A stretch of 64,000 nt of DNA from Paenibacillus physcomitrellae (GTDB lineage: Bacteria; Bacillota; Bacilli; Paenibacillales; Paenibacillaceae): positions 2,825,501 to 2,889,500 of the forward strand of contig NZ_CP022584.1 in assembly GCF_002240225.1 (NCBI RefSeq), written 5' to 3'. Under the pieces are notes generated by a model. The model was not told the DNA's origin. It did no database searches and worked only from the letters and a program-made list of their open reading frames with translations. Position 1 is the first letter of the stretch. The number at the start of each line of letters is the position of its first letter. The translations under genes were made by a program, and so were the position numbers. Below are positions 25,854 through 33,825 of this stretch, piece after piece.

Positions 25854-28643
25854 TTAAATCCGTTTGAACTGAATGGTGTTGATCTGCAAGCCTGGTTTGG
25901 TTACTTCCAGCTTCATTTCGTAGACACCGGCTTCCAGAACGATGTGCACCAGCGTCTGTTTGATCCAGTTCGCATTTGTGCCGTTCGTTTGAATGGTGGT
26001 TACGATCTGTCCGTTCAGAATCAAATTGCATGCGCTTTGAGCCTGATCCGATTCCGCAGACATAAGACCGGCATAGAGACGATATTTACCGGCTTCTTCT
26101 ACCCGGATATAGGTCGTTCCTTCGGTCTCCGTTGCCACCGCGGTCTCTTCCGCTACAACCTGAACCTGTTCAGGCGCAAGGGAAGCATCCGCTTTATAGG
26201 ATTTAACCTCTTCATCCGTTGCCTGCCAGTCTCTGGAGAATACCGGAGCATGCATCAGGAAGCGGCAGATGTTCATAGCCGAACGCTGCAGCTCTCCGCG
26301 GGTCAAGGTGCCGTTCTCCAGCGATTCGCGGGAGTTGTCGTCCCAGACATTCGTCTCTGCGCCATAGTTGGCCACAACCATGTACAGGTCGTTTTGAGCG
26401 CGTACCATGAAATTGGTGAATTTGCGGCTTGCCGGCCCACCGTTCACGGTATCGTTCATAACCGCCCACCAGTCCGTCATCACAATACCGGTATATCCCC
26501 ACTCACCGCGAAGAATTGTGGTGTTCAGGTCGTAGTTGGAAGCCGCCCAGTGACCATTCACCGGATTGTAGGAGGTCATGATCGAATTGGCTCCGCTTTC
26601 CTTAACGGCAATTTCGAAGCCTTTCAGGTAAATCTCGCGCAAAGCCCGTTCAGATACCACGGCATCTACCTTGGTCCGGTATTGCTCCTGGTTGTTGCAG
26701 GCAAAATGCTTCAACGTGGCGTTGGAACCGCCTTTCTTGATGCCGTTCACGCAAGCTGTTGCAAACAGACCGGAAATCAGCGGATCTTCAGAGAAGTACT
26801 CAAAGTTCCGTCCGTTCAGCGGGCTGCGGCGGATGTTCAGGCCAGGTCCGAGCAGCGTATCAATCTCGTTGCGAAGCAGCTCCTGACCCTCAAGTACATA
26901 AAGCTCCTCAACCAGCGCTGTGTCCCAGGTAGCAGCCAGCAGCGTTCCGATCGAAACCTGGGTTGCTTTGTCCCCGCTGTCCATCCGGATACCGGAAGGA
27001 CCGTCCGCTGTACAGCCGACAGGAATGCCGAAGCCCTGAAGCGGTTCGCTGACCCCGCCAAACGCCGAAGCCGTTCCCGGCGTAACCCGCGGGCTGCTCA
27101 TGCCTTCGCCGCGCACGATGGCCATCAGATCCTCGTCACTCAGCTGAGCAATGAAGGTCTCCATGCTGACTTTGCCATCCAGCACATCCTGCAGTTTGTA
27201 GCCTTGGTCGCCAGTGTACTCAAACGACTGTGGAAGGTTCTTCTCAATCCGCTCAGCCAGCGAGAATTGCAGCTTTGGAACCTCGGTATATTCCAGCTCA
27301 TAAGTGCCGTCGGTCTTACGGCTCCCCGGCTTCATGCGTGTGAAATCCTCAGTCGGCGCCAGCGCCTGCTGGAGCTGTTCGATCACCTGGAGCGATTCCA
27401 CAACATAACCGTTTTGGCCGTCTACGGCCACTTCGGAAAGCTTTTTCACACTGGTTCCGGCAAAAATATGATAAGTTCCCTCTTCGAGCACATAAGCGTA
27501 AGCGTGTCCTGTTACGCCCGCATCGTCATAGGAAACCATACGTGTTACCGGGAAGCTGATCGTCAGCTTCTGCGATTCGCCCGGCTGGAGAAGGCTTGTC
27601 TTGCCGAAAGCAGCAAGTACTTTAGCCGGCTGGCCCAGCTTTCCTTGAGGAGCTTCATAATAAAGCTGAACAACTTCTTTACCTGCGTAAGTGCTGCCAG
27701 TGTTCATTACGTTAACGGATGCTTCGATATACGGCGCTCCGCCTTGGGTCACCACTTTCGCTGCCTCAGGCTTCACGTCAAATGTGGTGTAGGACAAACC
27801 AAACCCGAATTCGTATTGAACTTTATCCGGGCAGAAGGTTTCGAAGTAACGGTAACCTACGTAGATGTCCTCCTGATAAAGGTTTTTGAATTCGTTTCCA
27901 TAGTTTTGAGTAGAAGGATAATCCTCAAGCGAATAAGCGATCGTATCGGTCAGTTTACCGCTTGGCGTTACTTCGCCGGCCAGCACGTCTGCGATCGCAT
28001 TGCCGCCCTCCATGCCTCCATGCCAGGAATAAATGACGGTGGAGATCGGATGGACATAGCTGCTGTCATTCACCCAGCTCATGTCGATAATATTGGATAC
28101 GTTAAGCACGACTACAGTTTTATCGAAATGGGACGTAACTTTCTTGATCATGTCCAGTTCATCCGCAGTGAGCAGATAGCTGCCCGGCTCGCCGGCATTA
28201 TCCTGGTCCTCGCCAGCCGTGCGGCCAATCACTACAACTGCTTTCTCCGAGCGGGTTCTCGCCTGGGCTACAAGCTCGTCGCTCAGCGGCATTTCCTTCT
28301 GATGCCAAGGTTCGGCAGCCCAGCCGCCTCCGCCGTTATCAAACGGGTTCTGCTCGATCCACTTCTCATAAACCGCTGCAAGCTCTTCGTCAACCTTCAA
28401 GTTGGTCTTGGAACGAAGTCCGTCAAGCAGGTTGGTGGTGTAAGCCACGTTTACACTGCCGCCTGATCCAGTGCCGCTGCGGTAATAGTTAACTTGGGTG
28501 CGTCCGAAGACGGATACGCTTTCACCATTGCCAAGCGGAAGGACCTGTCCTTCATTCTTCAGCAACACGGCGCCGTCAGCCGCTACCTTACGGCTAAATT
28601 CTGCAAAACCTTCCAATGGAACTCCAATTAGCTGCTTGCTCAA
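25854..28643 (-). CDS. GH3 beta-glucosidase/xylosidase with reversed domain order
   Basis: The protein has 929 residues from TTG 28643, preceded by GGAGGGG at six bases; the frame to 28658 begins inside that site. The order is swapped relative to most GH3 enzymes. The alpha/beta sandwich comes first (SRKVAADGAVLLKNEGQVLPL, about residue 20), then the FnIII-like domain (about 290-400), then the barrel (about 490-795). In the barrel, GPSGIR, NGRNFEYFSEDP, LKHFACNNQE and VMTDWW (nucleophile Asp about 724) are intact. A CBM6-like module (about 841-929) ends the protein. There is no signal peptide, so it should cleave imported gluco- or xylo-oligosaccharides in the cytoplasm. Two operator-like repeats lie upstream. 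Confidence 0.92.
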   Translation of the reverse strand: MSKQLIGVPLEGFAEFSRKVAADGAVLLKNEGQVLPLGNGESVSVFGRTQVNYYRSGTGSGGSVNVAYTTNLLDGLRSKTNLKVDEELAAVYEKWIEQNPFDNGGGGWAAEPWHQKEMPLSDELVAQARTRSEKAVVVIGRTAGEDQDNAGEPGSYLLTADELDMIKKVTSHFDKTVVVLNVSNIIDMSWVNDSSYVHPISTVIYSWHGGMEGGNAIADVLAGEVTPSGKLTDTIAYSLEDYPSTQNYGNEFKNLYQEDIYVGYRYFETFCPDKVQYEFGFGLSYTTFDVKPEAAKVVTQGGAPYIEASVNVMNTGSTYAGKEVVQLYYEAPQGKLGQPAKVLAAFGKTSLLQPGESQKLTISFPVTRMVSYDDAGVTGHAYAYVLEEGTYHIFAGTSVKKLSEVAVDGQNGYVVESLQVIEQLQQALAPTEDFTRMKPGSRKTDGTYELEYTEVPKLQFSLAERIEKNLPQSFEYTGDQGYKLQDVLDGKVSMETFIAQLSDEDLMAIVRGEGMSSPRVTPGTASAFGGVSEPLQGFGIPVGCTADGPSGIRMDSGDKATQVSIGTLLAATWDTALVEELYVLEGQELLRNEIDTLLGPGLNIRRSPLNGRNFEYFSEDPLISGLFATACVNGIKKGGSNATLKHFACNNQEQYRTKVDAVVSERALREIYLKGFEIAVKESGANSIMTSYNPVNGHWAASNYDLNTTILRGEWGYTGIVMTDWWAVMNDTVNGGPASRKFTNFMVRAQNDLYMVVANYGAETNVWDDNSRESLENGTLTRGELQRSAMNICRFLMHAPVFSRDWQATDEEVKSYKADASLAPEQVQVVAEETAVATETEGTTYIRVEEAGKYRLYAGLMSAESDQAQSACNLILNGQIVTTIQTNGTNANWIKQTLVHIVLEAGVYEMKLEVTKPGLQINTIQFKRI

Positions 28644-28658
28644 TATGTTCCCCTCCAA

Positions 28659-28927
28659 GTTATAAAATACTGAACGATTCGTTGCTCATAACTACTTTTT
28701 ATTGGTGGTATTCTCTCTCTAAAACCGAGTGTTTGCCCCAAATATTATGAAATCGATTTTATTTAGGTCCGGTTTGAATGAAATCGATTTTATTTTTATG
28801 AGCAGGAAGACCCGTACAGCTTATGTTACCAGCATAATCTGTTACGGTCTATCCTACAAGCACCTAATCAAAGAACTTTTGTAACCATAACTTAAAAATA
28901 CCTACATAACTCCAAAAAGGAAGTCAG
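28659..28927. other. intergenic region between the PspA operon and GH3
   Basis: It holds the GH3 regulatory repeats described at 28747-28795. No terminator with a clear T-run was found for the PspA operon on the minus strand at about 28860-28927. Confidence 0.4.
28747..28795. promoter_or_regulatory. two LacI/cre-like operator sites upstream of GH3
   Basis: ATGAAATCGATTTTATTT occurs at 28747-28764 and again at 28778-28795, 31 bp apart (about three helical turns). The near-symmetrical core around central CG fits LacI-family operators and resembles cre with two mismatches. They lie about 105-150 bp before the GH3 start. Confidence 0.65.
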
Positions 28928-29992
28928 TTAAACCAATTTCTGACCGCAATTCGGGCAGAAATTAGCGCCTTCATTCTTCGCGCCGCAGTTCGGACAGAAA
29001 TTCGGCCGTGTGACGTTACCTGGAGCTGAAGACGGTGCAGGTGCCGCAGGGGGCTGCTGAGCAGACGGCTGCCCTGCTCCTGCTCCGGCGCTGGGACCAC
29101 CGCTATTTGGCCCTGCAGCTGGGCCTTGTCCTTGTCCCTGTCCCCGTCCGCCGTTCATGTTCTTCAGCATTTCATTCGCCATATTCATGCCCATCATCAT
29201 GCCGGCCATGTCAGACGCCGCACCGCCGCCCGCAACCTTGCCGGAAGCGATGCCGTCGGTCATGCTGACCTGCTGGTATTTCTGCAGATCGCCGATCATC
29301 TGGTAGGAAGCATTTTTCGTAATCATCTCCTGAATTTCAGCCGGATAATTGAAGCTCATCACCTGAAAGCCGGTCACCGTCAGGCCGTCACCCATGATCT
29401 GCATATCCAAATCCTCGCGGATCCCTGCCGCAATCGCATCAGCGTTAGCCTGCAGATTAAACATGTCTTTGCCTTCTTTGCTAATCCACTTCATCAGCAG
29501 CTGGTTCAGCACCGAGGTGATCCGCACCTTGACGTCATCGACCAGGTAGCTTTCCTTGATGCCGGCGATCTTGTCAATCAGCGTCACATAATCATTCACC
29601 TTGAAGTTGAACGTGCCGTTGGCCCGAATCGGCATGCCGCCTGGCAGCTGCGGCGTCGGGATCAGAATCGGGCTTTGCGTGCCCCATCTGACCGTGAACT
29701 CCTTCGTATTCACGAACAGCACTTCAACTCTCATGCCGCTGTTGAAGCCGAATTTAAAGCCCTTTAACGTGGAGAGAAAAGGAATGATGTCTGAGTCCAC
29801 GTTATAGACGCCTTCTTGTTCAAAAATGCCCTCAATTTTGCCATTGTTAATAAACACGGCATCCTGGCCGGAGCGGATGACCAGCTTACTGCCCTTCTTA
29901 ATCTCCCGGTTGTTCCATTTCCAAAAGATCATATCGTCGCGGAACTCTTCCCATTCCACAACATTTGAGAACTGGTTTTTAAAGAAGCCCAT
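28928..29992 (-). CDS. ydjI: SPFH-domain protein with C-terminal zinc ribbon (YdjI-like)
   Basis: The protein has 354 residues from ATG 29992 (GGTGGAGG five bases upstream). Residues 1-240 form an SPFH/virion-core-like domain (GRT-like IRSGQDAVFINNGKIEGIFEQEGVYN). A Met-rich stretch, a Gly/Gln/Pro-rich linker (about 280-325) and a double CxxC zinc ribbon (FCPNCGAKNEGANFCPNCG) follow. In Bacillus subtilis the homologous YdjI recruits PspA to the membrane together with YdjG and YdjH. Here it is the last gene of an operon with the same order: pspA, ydjG, ydjH, ydjI. It should take part in the membrane-damage response. Confidence 0.9.
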   Translation of the reverse strand: MGFFKNQFSNVVEWEEFRDDMIFWKWNNREIKKGSKLVIRSGQDAVFINNGKIEGIFEQEGVYNVDSDIIPFLSTLKGFKFGFNSGMRVEVLFVNTKEFTVRWGTQSPILIPTPQLPGGMPIRANGTFNFKVNDYVTLIDKIAGIKESYLVDDVKVRITSVLNQLLMKWISKEGKDMFNLQANADAIAAGIREDLDMQIMGDGLTVTGFQVMSFNYPAEIQEMITKNASYQMIGDLQKYQQVSMTDGIASGKVAGGGAASDMAGMMMGMNMANEMLKNMNGGRGQGQGQGPAAGPNSGGPSAGAGAGQPSAQQPPAAPAPSSAPGNVTRPNFCPNCGAKNEGANFCPNCGQKLV

Positions 29993-30031
29993 TTCATCCT
30001 CCACCTTTCCCTGTGTAAGTCGTCCTCCGCC

Positions 30032-30877
30032 TTAAAAAGAACCCCGGCTTCCGCTATGCGAATGCCCGCCGCCGGTTCTGCCGCCTCCACCGCCTCCGCC
30101 TGAGCCGCTGGATTGCCGCTCAATCTTCCGCCTTGTCGTAGTCGTCCGGATATAACGGTCTTCTTGGGCAAGAACACCCGATGTCGCCGCATCTTCATAA
30201 GTCATCCGGTTCACGGTAACGGTTCCGCCTGAACGGTAAGCCATGATGCCAACCACGATACCGCCGATAACAACGGCCACGCCGAGCTGGAACCACCCGT
30301 TAAACAAAATATTGTCCGGATTCACCCCCGGCTTGAAGCCCATATATTTGTATGCGGTCTTGATGTACGTTTCAAATGCATCCGCATAATTCCCTTCGGT
30401 TAGATCCGGCGTAATCTTGCTGCGAATCTTTTGCAGCCGTCCGTCATCCAGCCTTTCCTCCGCTTTATAGAATCCGGCCAGATAAACGTCCCTGTTCCTC
30501 ATATCCAGCGTCAGAATTGCCGCATTGCCATGGGGTTTATCGTACCCCGGCGCCTTCTCGTCGTAGAAATTCTCCGTCAGATCCACAACGTCCAGATTCT
30601 CGGGATTATCGGTAGTAAAAATAATAAAGTCCGTTTCACGCTCCGCTCCGTAACGGAGAGCCAGCTCGTTAAGCTCCTTGGTCTGCTCCGCGGTCAGCAA
30701 ATGTGCCTCATCATAAATAAGCGACTTGTTAACTTCGGACGCTGCGTGCTGGAAAGGAAGACCCACAACTGCAAATAAAAGAAGCAGAAACAGCCAAAGT
30801 CTACCGAGCTTATTCATATATTTGTGTTTGTTCATGTGCTTGCGTTTGTTCTTGTTTTTGTTCATATGCGTGTTCAC
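30032..30877 (-). CDS. ydjH: TPM-domain membrane protein (YdjH-like)
   Basis: The protein has 281 residues. An unusual basic N terminus with repeated Met-Asn-Lys (five in-frame Met codons in 22 residues) is followed by a signal-like hydrophobic helix (about 25-45). A TPM phosphatase-like domain comes next (about 50-190: IYDEAHLLT, ETDFIIFTTDN, DKPHGNAAILTLDMRNRDVYLAGF), then one TM helix (about 205-225) and a Gly/Ser-rich tail. The GTG at 30877 overlaps the ydjG stop (GTGA), giving translational coupling. Later ATGs could also serve, since no separate SD is visible. It is the third gene of the PspA operon and a likely partner of YdjG/YdjI at the membrane. Confidence 0.88.
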   Translation of the reverse strand: MNTHMNKNKNKRKHMNKHKYMNKLGRLWLFLLLLFAVVGLPFQHAASEVNKSLIYDEAHLLTAEQTKELNELALRYGAERETDFIIFTTDNPENLDVVDLTENFYDEKAPGYDKPHGNAAILTLDMRNRDVYLAGFYKAEERLDDGRLQKIRSKITPDLTEGNYADAFETYIKTAYKYMGFKPGVNPDNILFNGWFQLGVAVVIGGIVVGIMAYRSGGTVTVNRMTYEDAATSGVLAQEDRYIRTTTTRRKIERQSSGSGGGGGGGRTGGGHSHSGSRGSF

Positions 30878-31908
30878 AGAAAACCGCCTCCCATCACCAG
30901 GGATAACAGCTTCAGCGCCACCAGGGAAACGCAGGAGACGCCTGCAAACCAGGCTGTCACCTTCGCTTTGCTGATCGGCGGTTTGCCTACAACCTTGCCC
31001 GTTTGTCCGTTCATCGCAAACGTATGCTGCTGCTTGTTGAAATCGTAATACACCATCCAGACCGGCAGTAGAGCATAATCCGACTGCTTCAGCGAGGTGT
31101 CGATATTTTTGTTCGTATAATTAACGGTTGTATACCCCGACACGGAAGACGAAATCGCGGATTCGATGTATCCTCTTATTTTCCCTTTGGCGCGGGGGAG
31201 AAGTTCTCCATCGTCAAAGCTGTATTTTTCGGCGATGAATCCGGCCAGGTAAGGTGTCTTGAAATCCTTCATCTCCCCATAAGGGAATGGCTCCAGCTTA
31301 TCCATCAGCTCATCGTTCAGCTTCTTGGAAGCATCCACCGGGACCCGTTTGTAATTAAGCTTCAGCCGCCGATAGACTTCAAAATGCTGGGTTTCCGTAA
31401 TCTGATAATCGCCCCTGGTATAGGTTCTGACCCGGGTAGCATGGCCCTGCACTTCCACGTTGTTATGAAGCTCATACAGCCAGAAGGGAACGTAAATGCC
31501 GGTTATGCTTTTGACCCGGTCGGCTGTCATGAATCCGTTTGGCGTCAGCAGCCCGTTCTTGCACCATTTCTTGAAGGCCTTCATAGCCTCTTCTTTGCTG
31601 ATGGAAAAAGGAATGACCAGCGCCGGGGCCAAATCCCCGGTCAAACGGTCGCCCAGCACAACCGCCGAGCCACAGAAGCTGCAGGTTGTCGCGCTGGTGT
31701 CCGCATCGGTGATGATTACCGCCCCGCAGCTGGTGCAGTGGTATTCCTGAGCCTGGTCTTCTTCCGTAAATACGGTCTGCGTCAAAGGGTCCTGAAGTTG
31801 TTCGATATTATCTTGCCTGCCGCAGCTGGGACAGGAAAGCTTTCCGGTCGCGCTGTCGAACACCATTCCGCTCCCGCAGTTCGGACATTTGTATTCAATT
31901 ACCGGCAC
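30874..31908 (-). CDS. ydjG: zinc-ribbon membrane anchor protein (YdjG-like)
   Basis: The protein has 344 residues from GTG 31908 (GAGGTGA five bases upstream); the longer frame to 32010 would run into pspA. The N terminus has TFIIB-like zinc ribbons: CPNCGSGMVF..LSCPSCG and YHCTSCGAVIITD..TTCSFCG. A long soluble region and one C-terminal transmembrane helix (about 320-340) follow. In Bacillus subtilis YdjG, YdjH and YdjI together dock PspA on the membrane. It sits 29 bp after pspA and overlaps ydjH. Confidence 0.9.
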   Translation of the reverse strand: MPVIEYKCPNCGSGMVFDSATGKLSCPSCGRQDNIEQLQDPLTQTVFTEEDQAQEYHCTSCGAVIITDADTSATTCSFCGSAVVLGDRLTGDLAPALVIPFSISKEEAMKAFKKWCKNGLLTPNGFMTADRVKSITGIYVPFWLYELHNNVEVQGHATRVRTYTRGDYQITETQHFEVYRRLKLNYKRVPVDASKKLNDELMDKLEPFPYGEMKDFKTPYLAGFIAEKYSFDDGELLPRAKGKIRGYIESAISSSVSGYTTVNYTNKNIDTSLKQSDYALLPVWMVYYDFNKQQHTFAMNGQTGKVVGKPPISKAKVTAWFAGVSCVSLVALKLLSLVMGGGFL

Positions 31909-31937
31909 AATCTCACCTCTTTGGAACCAAAGAAGGA

Positions 31938-32675
31938 TTATTCCTTTCGGTTCAGTTTCTCCTTGATAGCAGCCAGCTCTTCTTCCGGACTTGCCACAGG
32001 GGTCTCCCAATTGGAGGAAGACGGTTTATCATCGTCTGAACTCCCGGGCGAACGGCTGTCTTGAACGCCCTCCGCTTGCTCCAGCTTGGCAATCAGCGTG
32101 TCCAGATCGTCCTCCTCGGCGCCGCCCCTCAGCTCTGCCAGGGCAAGAGCTGCGTTCAAGGCCAGATCGGCCTTCTCTTCCAGCGCTTTGAAGGCCGAAT
32201 TTGCTCCGCCGGATTCGTTCAAGCGCTGCTGGAACTTGGCCTCCGCCAGCTTGCCCTTCAGCTCGGCCTGGCGCTTCTCCAGCCGATTCAGATCGGCCAG
32301 CAGCTTCTCCTTCATCCGCTTCATGCCTTCTGCTTGGGCTGCCGCCTGGTTATAAGCCGCGCGAAGCCCGATCAGCTTCTCTTCCCTATCCGCCTTGCGC
32401 TTCAGAAAGTCCAGCGCATCTTCCTCCCGGCCTGCTTCCATCGACTTCTCGGCGTAACGCTGCAGCTTGCGGATCTCCGCTTGAGCTTCATCCAGGGCCT
32501 GGCGGGCTCTCCGTTCATCCGCCTGTACGGCAGCGGTTTCGGCCTCCAGCTGTCCCAAATCGCTGCTCAAGCTGCGCATGTAAGCGTCAGCTTCCTGCTC
32601 CGGGTCCGCTGCTTTGTCCAATAAAGCGTTCACATTCATCTTCATCACTTGGCGAAATCTCGACAGGATCCCCAT
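31938..32675 (-). CDS. pspA: phage shock protein A (PspA/IM30 family)
   Basis: The protein has 245 residues with an almost entirely charged, coiled-coil-forming sequence typical of PspA/IM30/Vipp1. It begins MGILSRFRQVMKMNVNALLDK, an amphipathic helix followed by the conserved 'DKAADPEQEADAYMRSL' segment, and ends in a disordered acidic tail with a last helix. Homologues assemble into ESCRT-III-like rods on stressed membranes. AGGAGG lies nine bases before ATG 32675. It is first in the pspA-ydjG-ydjH-ydjI operon behind an ECF-sigma-like promoter. Confidence 0.94.
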   Translation of the reverse strand: MGILSRFRQVMKMNVNALLDKAADPEQEADAYMRSLSSDLGQLEAETAAVQADERRARQALDEAQAEIRKLQRYAEKSMEAGREEDALDFLKRKADREEKLIGLRAAYNQAAAQAEGMKRMKEKLLADLNRLEKRQAELKGKLAEAKFQQRLNESGGANSAFKALEEKADLALNAALALAELRGGAEEDDLDTLIAKLEQAEGVQDSRSPGSSDDDKPSSSNWETPVASPEEELAAIKEKLNRKE

Positions 32676-32713
32676 TCGGCGCTTCCTCCTCGATCAATTG
32701 CATGTATTCTTAT

Positions 32714-32742
32714 AATACATGAAAAAGGCGGCTAAGGTTTCA
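32714..32742 (-). promoter_or_regulatory. ECF-type (SigW-like) promoter of the PspA operon
   Basis: On the minus strand TGAAAC (32742-32737), a 17-base spacer and TGTATT (32719-32714). TGAAAC is the SigW -35 element; the -10 differs from CGTA by one base. A perfect 8-bp inverted repeat, CATGTATT/AATACATG (32701-32721), overlaps the -10. The pspA operon of B. subtilis belongs to the SigW regulon. Confidence 0.6.
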
Positions 32743-32750
32743 TTTTGACC

Positions 32751-32782
32751 AAAAAGCCATCATCCTTTTACGAATGATGGCT
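32751..32782 (-). terminator. terminator of the aldo-keto reductase gene
   Basis: On the minus strand AGCCATCAT (32782-32774) pairs with ATGATGGCT (32763-32755), followed by TTTTT. Confidence 0.85.
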
Positions 32783-32816
32783 TAGATTCTGCCCAGCAAA
32801 AATGCCTATCTAGGAG

Positions 32817-33656
32817 TCAAAATTCCTCATATTCCGCAGGGTCCTGTCCCCACAGCCGGCCGTCTTCCCGGTTAAAGCTTGAAATAACGTCCATTTCCGC
32901 TTTGGACAGCTCGAAGTCAAAAATGCTCAGATTCTCGACCTGATGCTCAAGCGAGCCCGCTTTCGGGATCGGAACCGCTCCCAGCTGGATATGCCAGCGC
33001 AGGATGACCTGCGTATTCGTTTTGCCGTGGGCAGCAGCGATCGCGCCAATCCTCTCATCCTGCAAAATGCTGTGGCCCCGGCCCAGCGGACTCCAAGACT
33101 CCGTTACGATGCCGTGCTCGGCATCTTTCTGCCGCTGGTAGGCTTGGTCAAAGAACGGATGCAGCTCCACTTGATTGAGGCTTGGCGCAACGCCCGTCTC
33201 CTTGATAATCCGCTTGTTATGCTCCGGCAGGAAATTGCAGACGCCGATGGAGCGGATATAGCCCCGTTTCTTGGCTTCGATCATCGCCTGCCAAGCCTCC
33301 ACGTACCGGTCCGTCTTCGGATTCGGCCAATGGATCAAATAAAGATCATAATAGTCCAGTCCGGCGCGGTACAGGGACTCCTCAATGGTCACAAGCGCCT
33401 GATCATAAGCCTGGCGGCGGCCTGGCAGCTTGGAGCAGATCAGCAGGTCTTCGCGCGGAACGGAGCTGAGGCGAATCGCTTCGCCAAGCGCACCTTCATT
33501 TTCATAATTAAATGCGCTGTCCAGCAGCCGGTAGCCGGCATCAATCGCCCCGGCCATTGACTTTGCTCCGTCTCTGCCTTTTAGCGTATACGTGCCAAGG
33601 CCGATTTGGGGAATTTTCAAGCCGTCGTTGAGTACAATTTCAGGAATCGGGTTCAT
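32817..33656 (-). CDS. aldo-keto reductase
   Basis: The protein has 279 residues and a complete AKR TIM barrel for NADPH-dependent carbonyl reduction. GYRLLDSAFNYENE holds the catalytic Asp and Tyr, ICSKLPG the Lys and LIHWP the His. VCNFLPEHNKRI, NQVELHPFF, ESWSPLGRG and PIPKAG form the cofactor pocket. It resembles YvgN/YtbE-type methylglyoxal and glyoxal reductases, but the physiological substrate is not readable. The gene is monocistronic, divergent from the MetE-like gene. Confidence 0.92.
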   Translation of the reverse strand: MNPIPEIVLNDGLKIPQIGLGTYTLKGRDGAKSMAGAIDAGYRLLDSAFNYENEGALGEAIRLSSVPREDLLICSKLPGRRQAYDQALVTIEESLYRAGLDYYDLYLIHWPNPKTDRYVEAWQAMIEAKKRGYIRSIGVCNFLPEHNKRIIKETGVAPSLNQVELHPFFDQAYQRQKDAEHGIVTESWSPLGRGHSILQDERIGAIAAAHGKTNTQVILRWHIQLGAVPIPKAGSLEHQVENLSIFDFELSKAEMDVISSFNREDGRLWGQDPAEYEEF

Positions 33657-33825
33657 GTCCGTTGCCTCCTCATTCAGTGTGCTCCATTGATCTTAGTCTT
33701 CTACTACTCTTTACCTTATCACCATTTGATTGGCCTGGCAAAATGAGCAAACCGCGTTTACTTCAACCCTCTCATTTGATAAGCTAACAATTAAAAAAAT
33801 TCCTTAAGAATGGAGATATATTCAA

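Noticed and set aside
25944..28466. 840-codon open frame antisense to the GH3 gene
   Set aside because: It is the mirror of GC-biased codon use in the GH3 gene; the sense frame has intact catalytic motifs and the antisense has no ribosome site or domain.
33657..33825. SAM riboswitch before the MetE-like gene
   Set aside because: No S-box core or terminator pair is visible; only an ordinary short leader.
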